DNA of 33,496 bases from Faecalimicrobium dakarense (GTDB lineage: Bacteria > Bacillota > Clostridia > Peptostreptococcales > Peptostreptococcaceae), in the NCBI RefSeq assembly GCF_000499525.1, contig NZ_HG529390.1, positions 1 to 33,496 on the forward strand, written 5' to 3'. Both the position numbers and the translations under genes were made by a program. The notes beneath the pieces are model-generated. The model worked only from the letters and a program-made list of their open reading frames with translations. It was not told the DNA's origin and made no database searches. Numbering within the stretch: the first letter of the stretch is position 1; each line of letters opens with the position of its first letter. Below are positions 24,669-33,496 of this stretch, in pieces.

Positions 24669-25379
24669 ATGGTCCTTAACATAGCTATTTGTGACGATGA
24701 GCTTATACATAGGCAGGTTTTGTCAAATTATTTAGATAGGACATTTCCTATAAAATCTTATAAGTTAGTAGAGTTTGCTAATGGGGAAGAGTTAATAGAA
24801 AATTATCCTGAAAAACTTGATATATTATTATTAGATATTCAAATGACGGGGATTAATGGGATTGAAGCAGCAAAGAAAATAAGAATGTTTGATACAAATG
24901 TAGTTATAATTTTTACTACTGCTATTATAGAGTTTATGCAGCAAGGATATGAAGTAAGAGCATTTCGATATTTATTAAAGCCTATAGATTATAATGAATT
25001 TTCAAAGCATTTATTAGAATGTAAAGAAGATATTGCAAATAGTTATAAAAATTATTTAACGATTAAAGAAGAAACTGAGGGAAATATTATTATAATACCT
25101 ATAGACTCTATATTATATATAGAGACAGATTCTAGATGTGTATTAATACATACAGATAGTCAAACATACAGAACGAAAGTGAAGATTAATAAATTTGAAA
25201 AAGATTTAGAAGATAAAAAGTTTTATAGATGCCATAGATCATATTTAATAAATTTAAATAAGGTAAGATGCATAAGTAAAGACTCGATTTTAATCAAAAA
25301 CAATGAAATATTGGTTAGTAGATATAAAATAAAAGATTTAAAAACAAGAGTAACAGATATATTAGGGGATTTATTATGA
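24669..25379 (+). CDS. LytTR-family response regulator (AgrA-like)
   Basis: Regulator of 236 residues. The receiver (1-120) has D9/D10, phospho-acceptor D56 in LLLDIQMTG and Lys in LLKPID. The LytTR DNA-binding domain (about 135-235) has YIETDSRCVLIHT and FYRCHRSYLINLNKVR. ATG 24669 follows AGGAGGGG by 8-9 nt; in-frame TTG 24648 lies before that site and is less likely. It overlaps the kinase gene by 4 bp (ATGA). No pheromone gene lies near it. Confidence 0.92.
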   Translation: MVLNIAICDDELIHRQVLSNYLDRTFPIKSYKLVEFANGEELIENYPEKLDILLLDIQMTGINGIEAAKKIRMFDTNVVIIFTTAIIEFMQQGYEVRAFRYLLKPIDYNEFSKHLLECKEDIANSYKNYLTIKEETEGNIIIIPIDSILYIETDSRCVLIHTDSQTYRTKVKINKFEKDLEDKKFYRCHRSYLINLNKVRCISKDSILIKNNEILVSRYKIKDLKTRVTDILGDLL

Positions 25380-26698
25380 TAGATATACATGATTATTTTG
25401 CACATGTGATAAGCTTTATTGATATATTAACATATTTATTTTTATTTAAATATATATTAGATTATTTTAGCCATAAGAAGTTTGACAATAAAATTATTTA
25501 TACAGTAATGATTTTAATATCTATAGCTATATTTATATTTGAGTTTGAAAGTTCTATAGTATTTATATTAATTTGTTTTACTTTCTATAAAATTAATTAT
25601 AATGAAAGCATTTTTAAGTGCATCCTAGTCAGCTGTATATATTGGTTTTGCATATATATACCTATTGAATATATTAGTTTAGATTTAGCCTTTATTATAA
25701 ACTTTAATGATTTAACTAAAGATTACTACATAAATCCTAATAAAGTTGAATTAGAAAGCATGATAATTCAATTTGTATTTATGTTATCGTCATTATATAC
25801 ATTGATATATGCAAAAAATTTCTATAGATTTAAAAAGATATCAGATATATTTATATGTATTCCAGTTATAATAAATATTTTGACTTTAATAGTAGCATTT
25901 AGGTTAATTGCCATAGATAGAAGCTTTTTTAAAGTTGATATTTTAATCTTAATATTTATGCCTATTCTAATTTTAATCTCTAATTTATATTTCTTTAATA
26001 TGATGAAAAAAATTATAAAAGGTTATAAAGTAGAACATGAAAACAAAACTCTTAGAGAAAATATACTTAAAGAATATAATTATTATTTAAATATCAATAA
26101 AGAAAAGGATAAAGTTAAAAGTTTATATCATGATACCAAAAACCATATGATATGTATAAGGCATTTATGTAAAAATAATGATACAGAAAAGATAATAGAG
26201 TATATAGATAGTATGGAAGCCAATATAATAAAATATAAAAAATATAATGATGAGTTTCATACAGGTAATATGATATTAGACTCAATACTAATAAATAAGA
26301 AATCAATATGTATTGAAAAGCAAATTGATTTTGATATTAATATAGATTTTTCTAAAAATGATTTTATGGATATGATGGATGTATGTACTATATTTTCTAA
26401 TTTAATAGACAATGCAATAGAGGCTTGTGATAAGATAAATAAACCTAATATAATAAAAAAAATAAAGCTAGGAAGTAAATATGTAGACCAGTTTTGTATT
26501 ATTTTAATTGAAAATACTAAAATAAATGAAATTAATCAAAAAAGAAATTTATTTATAACTAGTAAAAAGGATTCATATATCCATGGAATAGGTTTAAATA
26601 ATATAAAAAAATCGGTTGAGAAGTATTTAGGAGAAATGGTTATTAACCATTCTGAAAATAAATTTGTTGTTAAAATTATGATTCCTTGTAAAATATGA
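25376..26698 (+). CDS. AgrC-like GHKL sensor histidine kinase
   Basis: Kinase of 440 residues with an N-terminal block of about six membrane helices (to about residue 208) and a coiled linker (220-248). The dimerisation helix has phospho-acceptor His252 in LYHDTKNHM. A GHKL ATPase domain has NLIDNAIEACDKI and GIGLNNIKKSVEKY. This is the AgrC/VirS/ComD layout, whose members often sense peptides. It is translationally coupled to the LytTR regulator. There is no agrB or agrD in this operon, so its signal comes from elsewhere or is not an Agr peptide. Confidence 0.9.
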   Translation: MIDIHDYFAHVISFIDILTYLFLFKYILDYFSHKKFDNKIIYTVMILISIAIFIFEFESSIVFILICFTFYKINYNESIFKCILVSCIYWFCIYIPIEYISLDLAFIINFNDLTKDYYINPNKVELESMIIQFVFMLSSLYTLIYAKNFYRFKKISDIFICIPVIINILTLIVAFRLIAIDRSFFKVDILILIFMPILILISNLYFFNMMKKIIKGYKVEHENKTLRENILKEYNYYLNINKEKDKVKSLYHDTKNHMICIRHLCKNNDTEKIIEYIDSMEANIIKYKKYNDEFHTGNMILDSILINKKSICIEKQIDFDINIDFSKNDFMDMMDVCTIFSNLIDNAIEACDKINKPNIIKKIKLGSKYVDQFCIILIENTKINEINQKRNLFITSKKDSYIHGIGLNNIKKSVEKYLGEMVINHSENKFVVKIMIPCKI

Positions 26699-26721
26699 AA
26701 ATAAAATAACATCTGAAATAC

Positions 26722-26762
26722 TAATAAAAAACTGACTCTTAATAAGAATCAGTTTTTTATTA
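26722..26762. terminator. Bidirectional terminator between the AgrC-like kinase and lysR
   Basis: Arms 26722-26740 and 26744-26762 (TAATAAAAAACTGA... against its complement) form 18 of 19 pairs with one C-A mismatch and a 3-nt loop. A and T tracts on both sides suit the converging genes. Confidence 0.88.
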
Positions 26763-26781
26763 GAAAATAATATAGATTTAT

Positions 26782-27675
26782 TTAAGTACTAGCATATAGA
26801 ATACGATTTGATAATGAAAAAAATGCTTGCATTGATGGAGATAGCCATTTATTTTTTTTATAAATTAGCTGAGTATACATAGGAATACTACAATTTGGCA
26901 CAGAAAGTAAATGAATATCATTTTTAGATATAGATTCAGCAAGAGCTACCCTAGGTAAAAATGATATGCCAAGATTTTCTTTCACATATTTTATTATAAT
27001 ATCTGTATTTTCAATTTCTAAAGAGGAAGTAATTGAAAGATTCATTTTACTAAGAATTTGCTCAAAGGATTCACGATAGTTACATTCTTTTTCTGTTAAG
27101 ATAAAGTTTTCATTAATTAATTTTTGTAAAGGAATCGCATCATATTTTGCAAGATGATGTTTAGTAGAGCAAAAGAAAGAAATAGTTTCTTCCTTTTCAA
27201 AAACGGTAATCCAGTTAGGATTAGTAATTTTATTATCTAAAGCTATAATAAAGTCTACTTGGCTTTTATTTAACATTTCAATAATTTCTGATGTAGTACC
27301 AATTTTTATAACAAGCTCAACTTTAGGATAAGCTATTAAAAATTCTTTAAAAATATCTTTAAATATAGATGTGCAAAGAGATTCTACAATGCCTATTTTA
27401 AGAACACCAGAAGGTTCATGATTGCAAGACATAGCTTCTAGGGCCTCCGACGTACATTTTGTAATAGCATAAGCATAATCTAAAAACTCTATTCCTTTAT
27501 TAGTAAGAGAGATCCTTTTCCCGATTCTTTCGAAAAGTAAAAATCCAAGTTCATTTTCTAGTTGTTTAATTTGCATAGTGACAGTTGATTGAGCGTATTT
27601 TAGCTGGTCAGCGGCCTTTGAAAAATTCTGAAATTCAGCCACTTTAATAAAGGTTTCAAGATGTCTAAGTTCCAT
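26782..27675 (-). CDS. LysR-family transcriptional regulator
   Basis: LysR regulator of 297 residues. The winged helix-turn-helix at 1-60 reads MELRHLETFIKVAEFQNFSK, then AQSTVTMQIKQLENELG. The substrate-binding domain (about 90-295) has GVLKIGIVESL and LGISFLPRVAL. ATG 27675 follows AAGGAG by 5 nt. It is divergent from the nitrilase gene with a 128-bp gap, the classic arrangement for a LysR regulator and its target. A candidate inverted repeat CATAT-N15-ATATG lies in that gap (near 27710-27735). The inducer is unknown, possibly a nitrile or the product acid. Confidence 0.93.
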   Translation of the reverse strand: MELRHLETFIKVAEFQNFSKAADQLKYAQSTVTMQIKQLENELGFLLFERIGKRISLTNKGIEFLDYAYAITKCTSEALEAMSCNHEPSGVLKIGIVESLCTSIFKDIFKEFLIAYPKVELVIKIGTTSEIIEMLNKSQVDFIIALDNKITNPNWITVFEKEETISFFCSTKHHLAKYDAIPLQKLINENFILTEKECNYRESFEQILSKMNLSITSSLEIENTDIIIKYVKENLGISFLPRVALAESISKNDIHLLSVPNCSIPMYTQLIYKKNKWLSPSMQAFFSLSNRILYAST

Positions 27676-27803
27676 AAGATCTCCTTATCAAAATTTATAA
27701 TAAAACATATCATATAATTCAATTTCACGAATATGAGATTTTATACTACAATAACTCTAGGATACCTTAGTTTGAAATTTATTTCAAGGAGGATAAGATA
27801 AGT

Positions 27804-28727
27804 ATGAAAGATTTAGAGAGAATATGTAAAATAGCTGTTGTACAAGCATCACCAGTTTTATTTAACAAAGAGAAAACAATAGAAAAGGCAGTAATGCTTA
27901 TTAAAGAGGCATCTAAAAAAGGTTCCAACTTGATTGTTTTTCCAGAGGCTTTTATACCTGCATATCCAAGAGGATTTTCTTATGGATATATTGTAGGAAG
28001 TAGAACTATGGAAGGTAGAGAAGATTGGAAAAGATACTATGATAATTCAGTTATTGTTCCAAGTTGTGACACTGATATTATTGGAGAAGCTGCTCGTGAA
28101 GCAAATGCATATGTATCTATGGGGATAACAGAAAGAGATCCAATAAATTGTACTTTATATTGTACTCAACTTTTCTTTGGACCAGATGGAAGTTTATTAG
28201 GAAAACATAGAAAGTTAAAGCCAACAGGTACAGAAAGATGTATATGGGGCGAGGGCGATGGAAGTGGACTTACTGCTGTTGATACTGAATTTGGTACAGT
28301 AGGTGCATTAATTTGTTGGGAAAATTATATGCCATTAGCAAGAGTTGCTATGTATCAACAAGGAGTATCAATATATTTAGCTCCAACAGCTGATTCAAGA
28401 GAAGAGTGGCAAGCTACTATGAAGCATATTGCTTTAGAGGGTAGATGTTTTGTAATTGGTTGTAACCAGTACGTTACTAAAAGTATGTACCCAACTGATT
28501 TTAAATGCCAGGATGAGATTGAAAAATGCCCAGAAGACATGTGTCCTGGTGGCAGCTGTATTATTGATCCTTTTGGTAAATACATCGCAGGGCCTGTATG
28601 GAATAAGGAAGAAATTTTGTATGCTGAATTAGATATGGACCAAGTTGTATTAAGTAGAATGGATTTTGACCCAACTGGTCATTACTCTAGACCAGATGTA
28701 TTTAAACTAAGTATTAATGAGGATTAG
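27804..28727 (+). CDS. Nitrilase / carbon-nitrogen hydrolase
   Basis: Cytoplasmic enzyme of 307 residues hydrolysing C-N bonds, most like true nitrilases (nitrile to acid plus ammonia). Catalytic triad: Glu48 in VFPEAFIPAYP, Lys137 in KHRKLKPTGTER and Cys171 in LICWENYMPLAR; the second glutamate is Glu144. PTADSREEWQ and HIALEGRCFVIGCNQ also fit nitrilases rather than amidases or ureidopropionases. AAGGAGG lies about 11 nt before ATG 27804. It is monocistronic, with a terminator downstream. LysR upstream is its probable regulator. The natural substrate is not evident. Confidence 0.92.
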   Translation: MKDLERICKIAVVQASPVLFNKEKTIEKAVMLIKEASKKGSNLIVFPEAFIPAYPRGFSYGYIVGSRTMEGREDWKRYYDNSVIVPSCDTDIIGEAAREANAYVSMGITERDPINCTLYCTQLFFGPDGSLLGKHRKLKPTGTERCIWGEGDGSGLTAVDTEFGTVGALICWENYMPLARVAMYQQGVSIYLAPTADSREEWQATMKHIALEGRCFVIGCNQYVTKSMYPTDFKCQDEIEKCPEDMCPGGSCIIDPFGKYIAGPVWNKEEILYAELDMDQVVLSRMDFDPTGHYSRPDVFKLSINED

Positions 28728-28827
28728 AGAAAAGTATTTTTATAATAATTTAACATAGTTATAAACAAAGTATATAAATAATTTGAAGAATTAACATAAA
28801 CAAACTATTACTTATAAATCATGCAAA

Positions 28828-28877
28828 CCTATATTAAGATACTATGAGGTAAATGTATCTTAATATAGGACTTTTTT
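28828..28877 (+). terminator. Intrinsic terminator after the nitrilase
   Basis: A perfect 14-bp stem (CCTATATTAAGATA / TATCTTAATATAGG) over a 14-nt loop is followed by ACTTTTTT. It lies 100 nt after the nitrilase stop. Confidence 0.85.
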
Positions 28878-28886
28878 ATTTTTTGT

Positions 28887-30161
28887 CTAAATTTTTATTA
28901 TAATTAATATACTAAATTCAAGGTCAGAACAAGTAATATTAAGTGTACCATTATATTTTTTTACTATATCATCTAAATTTTCAAGTCCAAAGCCGTGCAT
29001 TTTATTATTATCCTTATCAGATATATACTTTCCATTATTAAATTTAATATTACCGTTATAATTATTAGTAATAGAGTAGCTAAAATATCCTTTATCACAA
29101 CGCGCTTTTACAGAAATTTTTCTTTGAGATATATCACTTATTTTTTGTGAAGCTTCAATAGCGTTATCAAGTGTATTTGCAAACATAGAACACAAATCAA
29201 TATCTTCTATCGGAAGAATATTTTTTATATCAATATTAAAGAAGCAATCAATTTGATTGTCTATTGCTAAATTATATTTCGAATTTATTACAGCATTTAC
29301 TATACTATTTTTACAAAATACCCTATTGCTTACTCTAAATTTATCTGAAAGCCCATTAAAATAATCCTTTGCTCCATCTAAATTATCATACTCTAAAAAT
29401 GAGTATATTATAGATAAATGGTTATTCATATCATGATGAAGTTTTCTTATTTCAAGTTGATTTTCCTCAAGCTCTTTATAATAACTATATTCTAGTTTAA
29501 GATTTTGATTTTCAAGTTTATTTTTAACGCTTTTAACGATATACTCAATAAGAAAAATCATACTAAGATTTGTTACTATACATGCAATTGCAATTGGGTA
29601 TGCTTGAAGTACCTTTGAATTAGGTGTATTTATAATTGTTACTATAATCGAAATAAAAGGGGCTATGGATATAATATCAATCATAATCCATGTTTTTATA
29701 TCAATGTACCTGCTTATATTATTAAGCTTATCTTTTGAAAAATTATAAATTAAACACCATGTAAGAGCGATAATGCCCATTTCAAGGATAGTAGTAAAGT
29801 AATCTAGCCACAATGTTTCGCCTAAAATAAGATATATTTTTCCATTAAGGTCTTTTGCAAGTAAGTTTAATGATACTACAATAGGATAAAAAATCATTAC
29901 AACAGAAATATTTTTAATATAACTACCCTTATAAAAAATAACCATCATTAAAATAAAACCAATCATAGTATAACCTACATTTACAATGTCAGAAGCATAA
30001 ATAATTGCATTTGGAATAAGATAAGCTCCAACCATAGAAAGCAATTTAAAGATTTTACTATCTTTAACATCACAAAAGCTATTAATTACTTTATAAAAGT
30101 AAAAGCTTGTAATAAAATAAGATACCAATAAAATAAGATTTTCAATTATATCGTAATACAT
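28887..30161 (-). CDS. AgrC-like GHKL sensor histidine kinase (second)
   Basis: Kinase of 424 residues: about six membrane helices in residues 1-210, a coiled linker (212-236), phospho-acceptor His243 in KLHHDMNNHLSII and a GHKL ATPase with NTLDNAIEASQKI and HGFGLENLDDIVKKYNG. It has the same layout as the kinase at 25376 but clearly diverged sequence. It begins 8 bp after the LytTR regulator gene, with AAGG inside the regulator's end. No agrB/agrD is adjacent. The divergent ABC transporter operon beyond the regulator is the likely target. Confidence 0.9.
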   Translation of the reverse strand: MYYDIIENLILLVSYFITSFYFYKVINSFCDVKDSKIFKLLSMVGAYLIPNAIIYASDIVNVGYTMIGFILMMVIFYKGSYIKNISVVMIFYPIVVSLNLLAKDLNGKIYLILGETLWLDYFTTILEMGIIALTWCLIYNFSKDKLNNISRYIDIKTWIMIDIISIAPFISIIVTIINTPNSKVLQAYPIAIACIVTNLSMIFLIEYIVKSVKNKLENQNLKLEYSYYKELEENQLEIRKLHHDMNNHLSIIYSFLEYDNLDGAKDYFNGLSDKFRVSNRVFCKNSIVNAVINSKYNLAIDNQIDCFFNIDIKNILPIEDIDLCSMFANTLDNAIEASQKISDISQRKISVKARCDKGYFSYSITNNYNGNIKFNNGKYISDKDNNKMHGFGLENLDDIVKKYNGTLNITCSDLEFSILIIIKI

Positions 30162-30169
30162 AATTATAC

Positions 30170-30871
30170 CTACCTTAACATTGTTTTTGCAAACTCAACC
30201 ATAAATGAATTATATCTACCACGACTTATAGGTAAGTTTTCATCGTTTATAGTTAAACTATTAGATTCTACAGAAGAAACAAAGTTAATATTTACAAGAT
30301 AACGTTGGTGTATCCTTACAAAGAATGATGGTAGATTATTTTCAAGCTCATCTAACTTATCATAAAAATCAATGTTTCCAGTTAAGGTAACCGCATTTAC
30401 CTTACGTTTATCACTTGTAAAATAAAGAGTATTATTTAAGTTTATTTTTTTAGTGCCTGATTTTAATTCAACAATATAAAATTTATCCTTAATATAATCT
30501 AATTCTTCAAGGGCAGAGTCTAAAACTTGTCCTATTTTTTCAGAGGTATAAGGTTTTAATATATAATTAAAAGCTTTAACTTCGTATCCTTGGAAAACAA
30601 AATCTGGATATGCTGTAACGAATATAATAACAGACTTTTTATTGTGTATTCTTATATTTTTAGCTGTTTCAATACCATCTAAATTTTTCATTTCTATATC
30701 GGAAAATATAATATCATAATTTTCATTATTTATAGAATTAATAAGCTCTTCTCCAGATTCAAACTCATAAATTCTATAATCTAATCCCTTTAAGTCTAAA
30801 TGTATGGATAATATATTTTTTAGTAAATTAAGCTGAGACTTTTCATCATCACATATTGCAATTTTTAGCAT
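30170..30871 (-). CDS. LytTR-family response regulator (second)
   Basis: Regulator of 233 residues. The receiver domain has D8/D9, phospho-acceptor D58 in IIFSDIEMKNLDG and Lys in ILKPYT. The LytTR domain (about 135-232) has FFVRIHQRYLVNINFVSSVE and LPISRGRYNSF. It is first in a leftward operon with the AgrC-like kinase. It lies divergent, at 234 bp, from a BceAB-type ABC transporter operon. Direct repeats in the gap are plausible binding sites. It is annotated as AgrA/VirR-like, not true AgrA. Confidence 0.92.
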   Translation of the reverse strand: MLKIAICDDEKSQLNLLKNILSIHLDLKGLDYRIYEFESGEELINSINNENYDIIFSDIEMKNLDGIETAKNIRIHNKKSVIIFVTAYPDFVFQGYEVKAFNYILKPYTSEKIGQVLDSALEELDYIKDKFYIVELKSGTKKINLNNTLYFTSDKRKVNAVTLTGNIDFYDKLDELENNLPSFFVRIHQRYLVNINFVSSVESNSLTINDENLPISRGRYNSFMVEFAKTMLR

Positions 30872-30942
30872 TAATTCTACCCCCTTATATTTTAAATTAT
30901 ATCATTTGAAATAGTAGCTTTCTATTAGAGATAAGTTTATTA

Positions 30943-30976
30943 ACCAAAAATTACAATATAAATACCAAAGATTACA
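30943..30976. promoter_or_regulatory. Direct repeats at 21-bp spacing (candidate LytTR binding site)
   Basis: ACCAAAAATTACA (30943-30955) and ACCAAAGATTACA (30964-30976) match at 12 of 13 positions, 21 bp apart. A partial third copy (AGATTAC 31001-31007) lies 32 bp after the equivalent bases of the second. Two-turn direct repeats are the usual LytTR target geometry. They lie between the divergent LytTR regulator and ABC transporter. Confidence 0.6.
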
Positions 30977-31105
30977 TTTAAGCTAATATTTAATTTTCAG
31001 AGATTACCTTACAATTAATGTATAAAGAAACTCAGTAAAAATTATTTCAAGTTATAACTTATTTGAAACGCTTGATAGAAATTATAAATATTAGGAGGTA
31101 AATTT

Positions 31106-31834
31106 ATGCTTAAATTAAGGAATTTATATAAGAGCTATAAAACAGGGAGTGTAAATTATGATGTATTAAAAAACATATCTTTTGAAGTTAAAAAGGGAGA
31201 ATTTGTAGCAGTTATGGGACCATCGGGAAGTGGTAAGACAACTCTTTTAAACAGTATATCTTGCTTTATACCATTTGAAAAAGGTGAAATATTATTGGGA
31301 GGAGAGAATATATCTGGATTAAATGAAGAAAAGCTTGCAGATATTAGAAATCAAAAACTTGGGTTTGTTTTTCAAGACTTTATGCTATTAGATGGATTAA
31401 GTGTAATAGAAAATATTTGCTTACCGCAAATTATAGCAGATAAAGATGTTTTAAAAATGGAGGTACTTGCAAATAAACTTTGCAACACATTTGGAATTTC
31501 ACATATTAAAGATAAGTACCCAGCAGAAATTTCAGGAGGAGAAAAGCAACGTACTGCCGTTGCAAGAGCTCTTATTAATCAACCATATGTTATTTTAGCT
31601 GATGAACCAACAGGAAACTTAGATAGCAAATCGGCTAGGGCAGTTATAGATTCATTTGTTCAGGCTAAATCTGAACTTGAAGCAACCGTGTTTATGGTAA
31701 CTCATGATAGTTTCGCAGCATCATTTTGTGATAGGGTCATAGTTCTTAAAGATGGAGAAGTATACACTGAGCTTACAAGAAGTGAAAACCGTGTAAAGTT
31801 TATGGATAAACTTCTTGATACCCTAAAAAATTAG
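31106..31834 (+). CDS. ABC transporter ATP-binding protein, BceA/MacB-like
   Basis: Cytoplasmic ATPase of 242 residues of the FtsX-partner type. Walker A is GPSGSGKT with Lys44, the Q loop is FVFQDFMLLDGLSV, the signature SGGEKQR (143-149), and Walker B VILADEPTGNLDS with Glu167. AGGAGG lies 7 nt before ATG 31106. Its stop is inside the ribosome binding site of the permease gene. Such transporters free cell-wall targets from antimicrobial peptides, and usually pair with a BceRS system; here the neighbour is an AgrC/LytTR pair. Confidence 0.93.
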   Translation: MLKLRNLYKSYKTGSVNYDVLKNISFEVKKGEFVAVMGPSGSGKTTLLNSISCFIPFEKGEILLGGENISGLNEEKLADIRNQKLGFVFQDFMLLDGLSVIENICLPQIIADKDVLKMEVLANKLCNTFGISHIKDKYPAEISGGEKQRTAVARALINQPYVILADEPTGNLDSKSARAVIDSFVQAKSELEATVFMVTHDSFAASFCDRVIVLKDGEVYTELTRSENRVKFMDKLLDTLKN

Positions 31835-31846
31835 GAGGTGATGATA

Positions 31847-33496
31847 GTGACAATGAACAAGATTATATCAAAGCTTAGAAAAAATAGTATAAAGAACTAT
31901 TATGTATTAATATTTTGTATAACTTTATCAGTCTTACTTGTTACTTCCTATGCATTAATGTTTTTTAGTCCTACAGTACTAAATATTTTACCAGAAGGTG
32001 GAGACAGTAGAAAACAAGGTTTTATGATATTTTCTATAGCAATTGCTGGATGTGCTGTATTTACAACGTATGCTTCTTCTTTATTCTTTAAATATAAAAG
32101 TCGTGAGTTTGGAATTTTAATGGCATTAGGAGAAAGAAAATCAAAGCTTAAGAAATTACTTTTAAAAGAACTTATAGTTATTATTCCTTTATGTTTAATG
32201 GGAGGAATACTTCTTAGCATTCCGACTTCTTACGGTATATGGAAACTTTTTCAGATATTTATTATAGATACTAAAGAGATGACATATCAATTTGGAGCTA
32301 CAGGGCTTATATTTGGAATAGGATTTTGTATTTTTGTAACACTTTGCATTTTTATAAATGGAGTAAAATTTATAAAACGAAGCAATATTATGGATGTTAT
32401 ATATGAACAACGTAAATCTGAAGTTGTTAAAGATGTAAAGCCTTGGTGTGGAGTAGTTGGATGGATTTTAGTTATTGCTGGAATATTTTTAGGATATATA
32501 TTACCTATGATAGTACTTAGGGTAATTGGATATAATATGCCGTCTATATGGAATGGAGTATATTTACTATCACTTGTAGGCATTTATATGATAATGCTTC
32601 ATGCAATAATATATAGTAAAAAAGGAAAAAATCCTAAAAAATATTATAAAAATATTATATCAACAAATATGATGAGATTTTCAGGAAGACAAACTGTTAA
32701 AAATATGTGTGTTATCACATTTTTAATTGCAGGTGGATTGTTTGCATCATTTTATGTACCAACAATGATTTCTAATTTATTTGTAGATATCAAAACTAAC
32801 CCAATAGATTATTCTTTTTACTACAAAGGAAGTGAAAATCAAATAAGTAAAGACGAAATATATTCACTTGCTAATGATTATAATGTTTCAATAACTGATT
32901 ATTATGAAACGGGTGCAATATCACTTGTTACAAATGGTTACTATAGAAATTATGATGAAAATAATATGCTTACAAATGATTATGTTGAAAAAATGCAATA
33001 TAACCAGTTTTTTAAAGAAAGTGAATTTAATATAATTTCAGGACAAGATATTGATATAAAATCAGGAGAGTATCGTACAATTATACTTGATGGAGATTCA
33101 GAAAGTATTTGGGATAAGTGGGATGACCTAGACTTAATAACGCACCCGGTTACAGGAAAATCAGAAAAAGTAAAGTTTGCAGGAACTGCATCATTTAGGG
33201 CTTTTGCAAAGCAATATAAAGAAAGATATATAATATCAGATGAAGATTATGAAAGACTTTCAAAAGATATACCAGTTGAAAAATATAATGAATATATATT
33301 ATTTAATGTAAAGAATCCAGAGGAAACATATTCATTTGCAAATGAGTTAAAAAATGAAATTTTAAAAAGAAGTTCAGATGATGTAGCTTTTGATACAATT
33401 TATGATGAATATGAAGAAAAATTAGCTAAAGAAAAGGGGAATGAATACTATTATGGAACTAAGATAGACCTTTCACCTGAAAATACTCAACTTTTT
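31847..33496 (+). CDS. FtsX-family ABC permease, BceB-like (3' end outside window)
   Basis: Open from GTG 31847 (8 nt after AGGAGG) through the window edge, 550 codons; ATG 31841 and ATG 31853 are other possible in-frame starts. Order: TM1 at about 19-39; a second helix near 63-80; SREFGILMALGERKSKL, the FtsX-type coupling segment, near 90; helices near 107-135 and 150-172; further helices to about 275; TM near 318-338; then a large extracellular domain (from about 340 to the edge). This is the BceB layout (about 650 residues, ten helices). The last helices are missing only because the window ends. Confidence 0.9.
   Translation, partial: MTMNKIISKLRKNSIKNYYVLIFCITLSVLLVTSYALMFFSPTVLNILPEGGDSRKQGFMIFSIAIAGCAVFTTYASSLFFKYKSREFGILMALGERKSKLKKLLLKELIVIIPLCLMGGILLSIPTSYGIWKLFQIFIIDTKEMTYQFGATGLIFGIGFCIFVTLCIFINGVKFIKRSNIMDVIYEQRKSEVVKDVKPWCGVVGWILVIAGIFLGYILPMIVLRVIGYNMPSIWNGVYLLSLVGIYMIMLHAIIYSKKGKNPKKYYKNIISTNMMRFSGRQTVKNMCVITFLIAGGLFASFYVPTMISNLFVDIKTNPIDYSFYYKGSENQISKDEIYSLANDYNVSITDYYETGAISLVTNGYYRNYDENNMLTNDYVEKMQYNQFFKESEFNIISGQDIDIKSGEYRTIILDGDSESIWDKWDDLDLITHPVTGKSEKVKFAGTASFRAFAKQYKERYIISDEDYERLSKDIPVEKYNEYILFNVKNPEETYSFANELKNEILKRSSDDVAFDTIYDEYEEKLAKEKGNEYYYGTKIDLSPENTQLF

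Overview
The window is AT-rich, low-GC Firmicute chromosome. The chemotaxis set cheA-B-C-D-W-R-Y with CheC and CheD, the dlt order D-X-A-B-C, AgrC/LytTR and BceRS-type two-component systems, AGGAGG-type ribosome binding sites and many A/T-flanked intrinsic terminators all fit a clostridial genome. The dltD-first order recalls Clostridioides difficile, so Peptostreptococcaceae is my best guess. This is inference, not a database result. I saw no tRNA, rRNA, insertion sequence, prophage or CRISPR array.

Region 1 (1-9969), chemotaxis. The tail of a methyl-accepting chemotaxis protein (MCP) gene is followed by a co-directional operon: cheA, cheB, cheC, cheD, cheW, cheR and cheY. After a terminator come a FliM-type switch protein and a complete MCP whose 3' end is nearly identical to the first MCP. 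MCPs signal through CheW to CheA; CheA phosphorylates CheY and CheB; CheR, CheB and CheD adjust the receptor; CheC dephosphorylates CheY-P. cheR is broken by a -1 frameshift in a run of eight A.

Region 2 (9970-10767). A nitroreductase stands behind a consensus promoter (TTGACA-N17-TATAAT) that is covered by two operator-like repeats.

Region 3 (10768-19720), surface polymer acylation. An SGNH hydrolase, a DUF4358 lipoprotein, an AlgI-type MBOAT acyltransferase and a DHHW (AlgX/AlgJ-like) protein form one putative O-acylation cluster. Beside it is the D-alanylation operon dltD-dltX-dltA-dltB-dltC. dltX is a 48-residue gene hidden between dltD and dltA. The SGNH, MBOAT and dltD genes each carry a -1 shift in or beside a short A run, as cheR does. 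The four shifts have the same sign, so homopolymer under-calling is the first explanation to test; slippage or real decay are alternatives.

Region 4 (19721-22625). A leftward pair encodes a cysteine-rich CCG-domain protein and an AdaA-like methyl-acceptor/AraC regulator. Rightward genes encode a DUF3955 membrane protein and an SH3-L,D-transpeptidase.

Region 5 (22626-33496), signalling and antimicrobial response. A BceRS-like pair comes without its own transporter, followed by a LytTR regulator/AgrC-like kinase pair, a LysR regulator divergent from a nitrilase, a second AgrC-like/LytTR pair read leftward, and, divergent from it, a BceAB-type ABC transporter whose permease runs off the window. 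Direct repeats 21 bp apart lie between the second LytTR regulator and the transporter and are the likely control site. No agrB/agrD pheromone genes were found beside either AgrC-like kinase.
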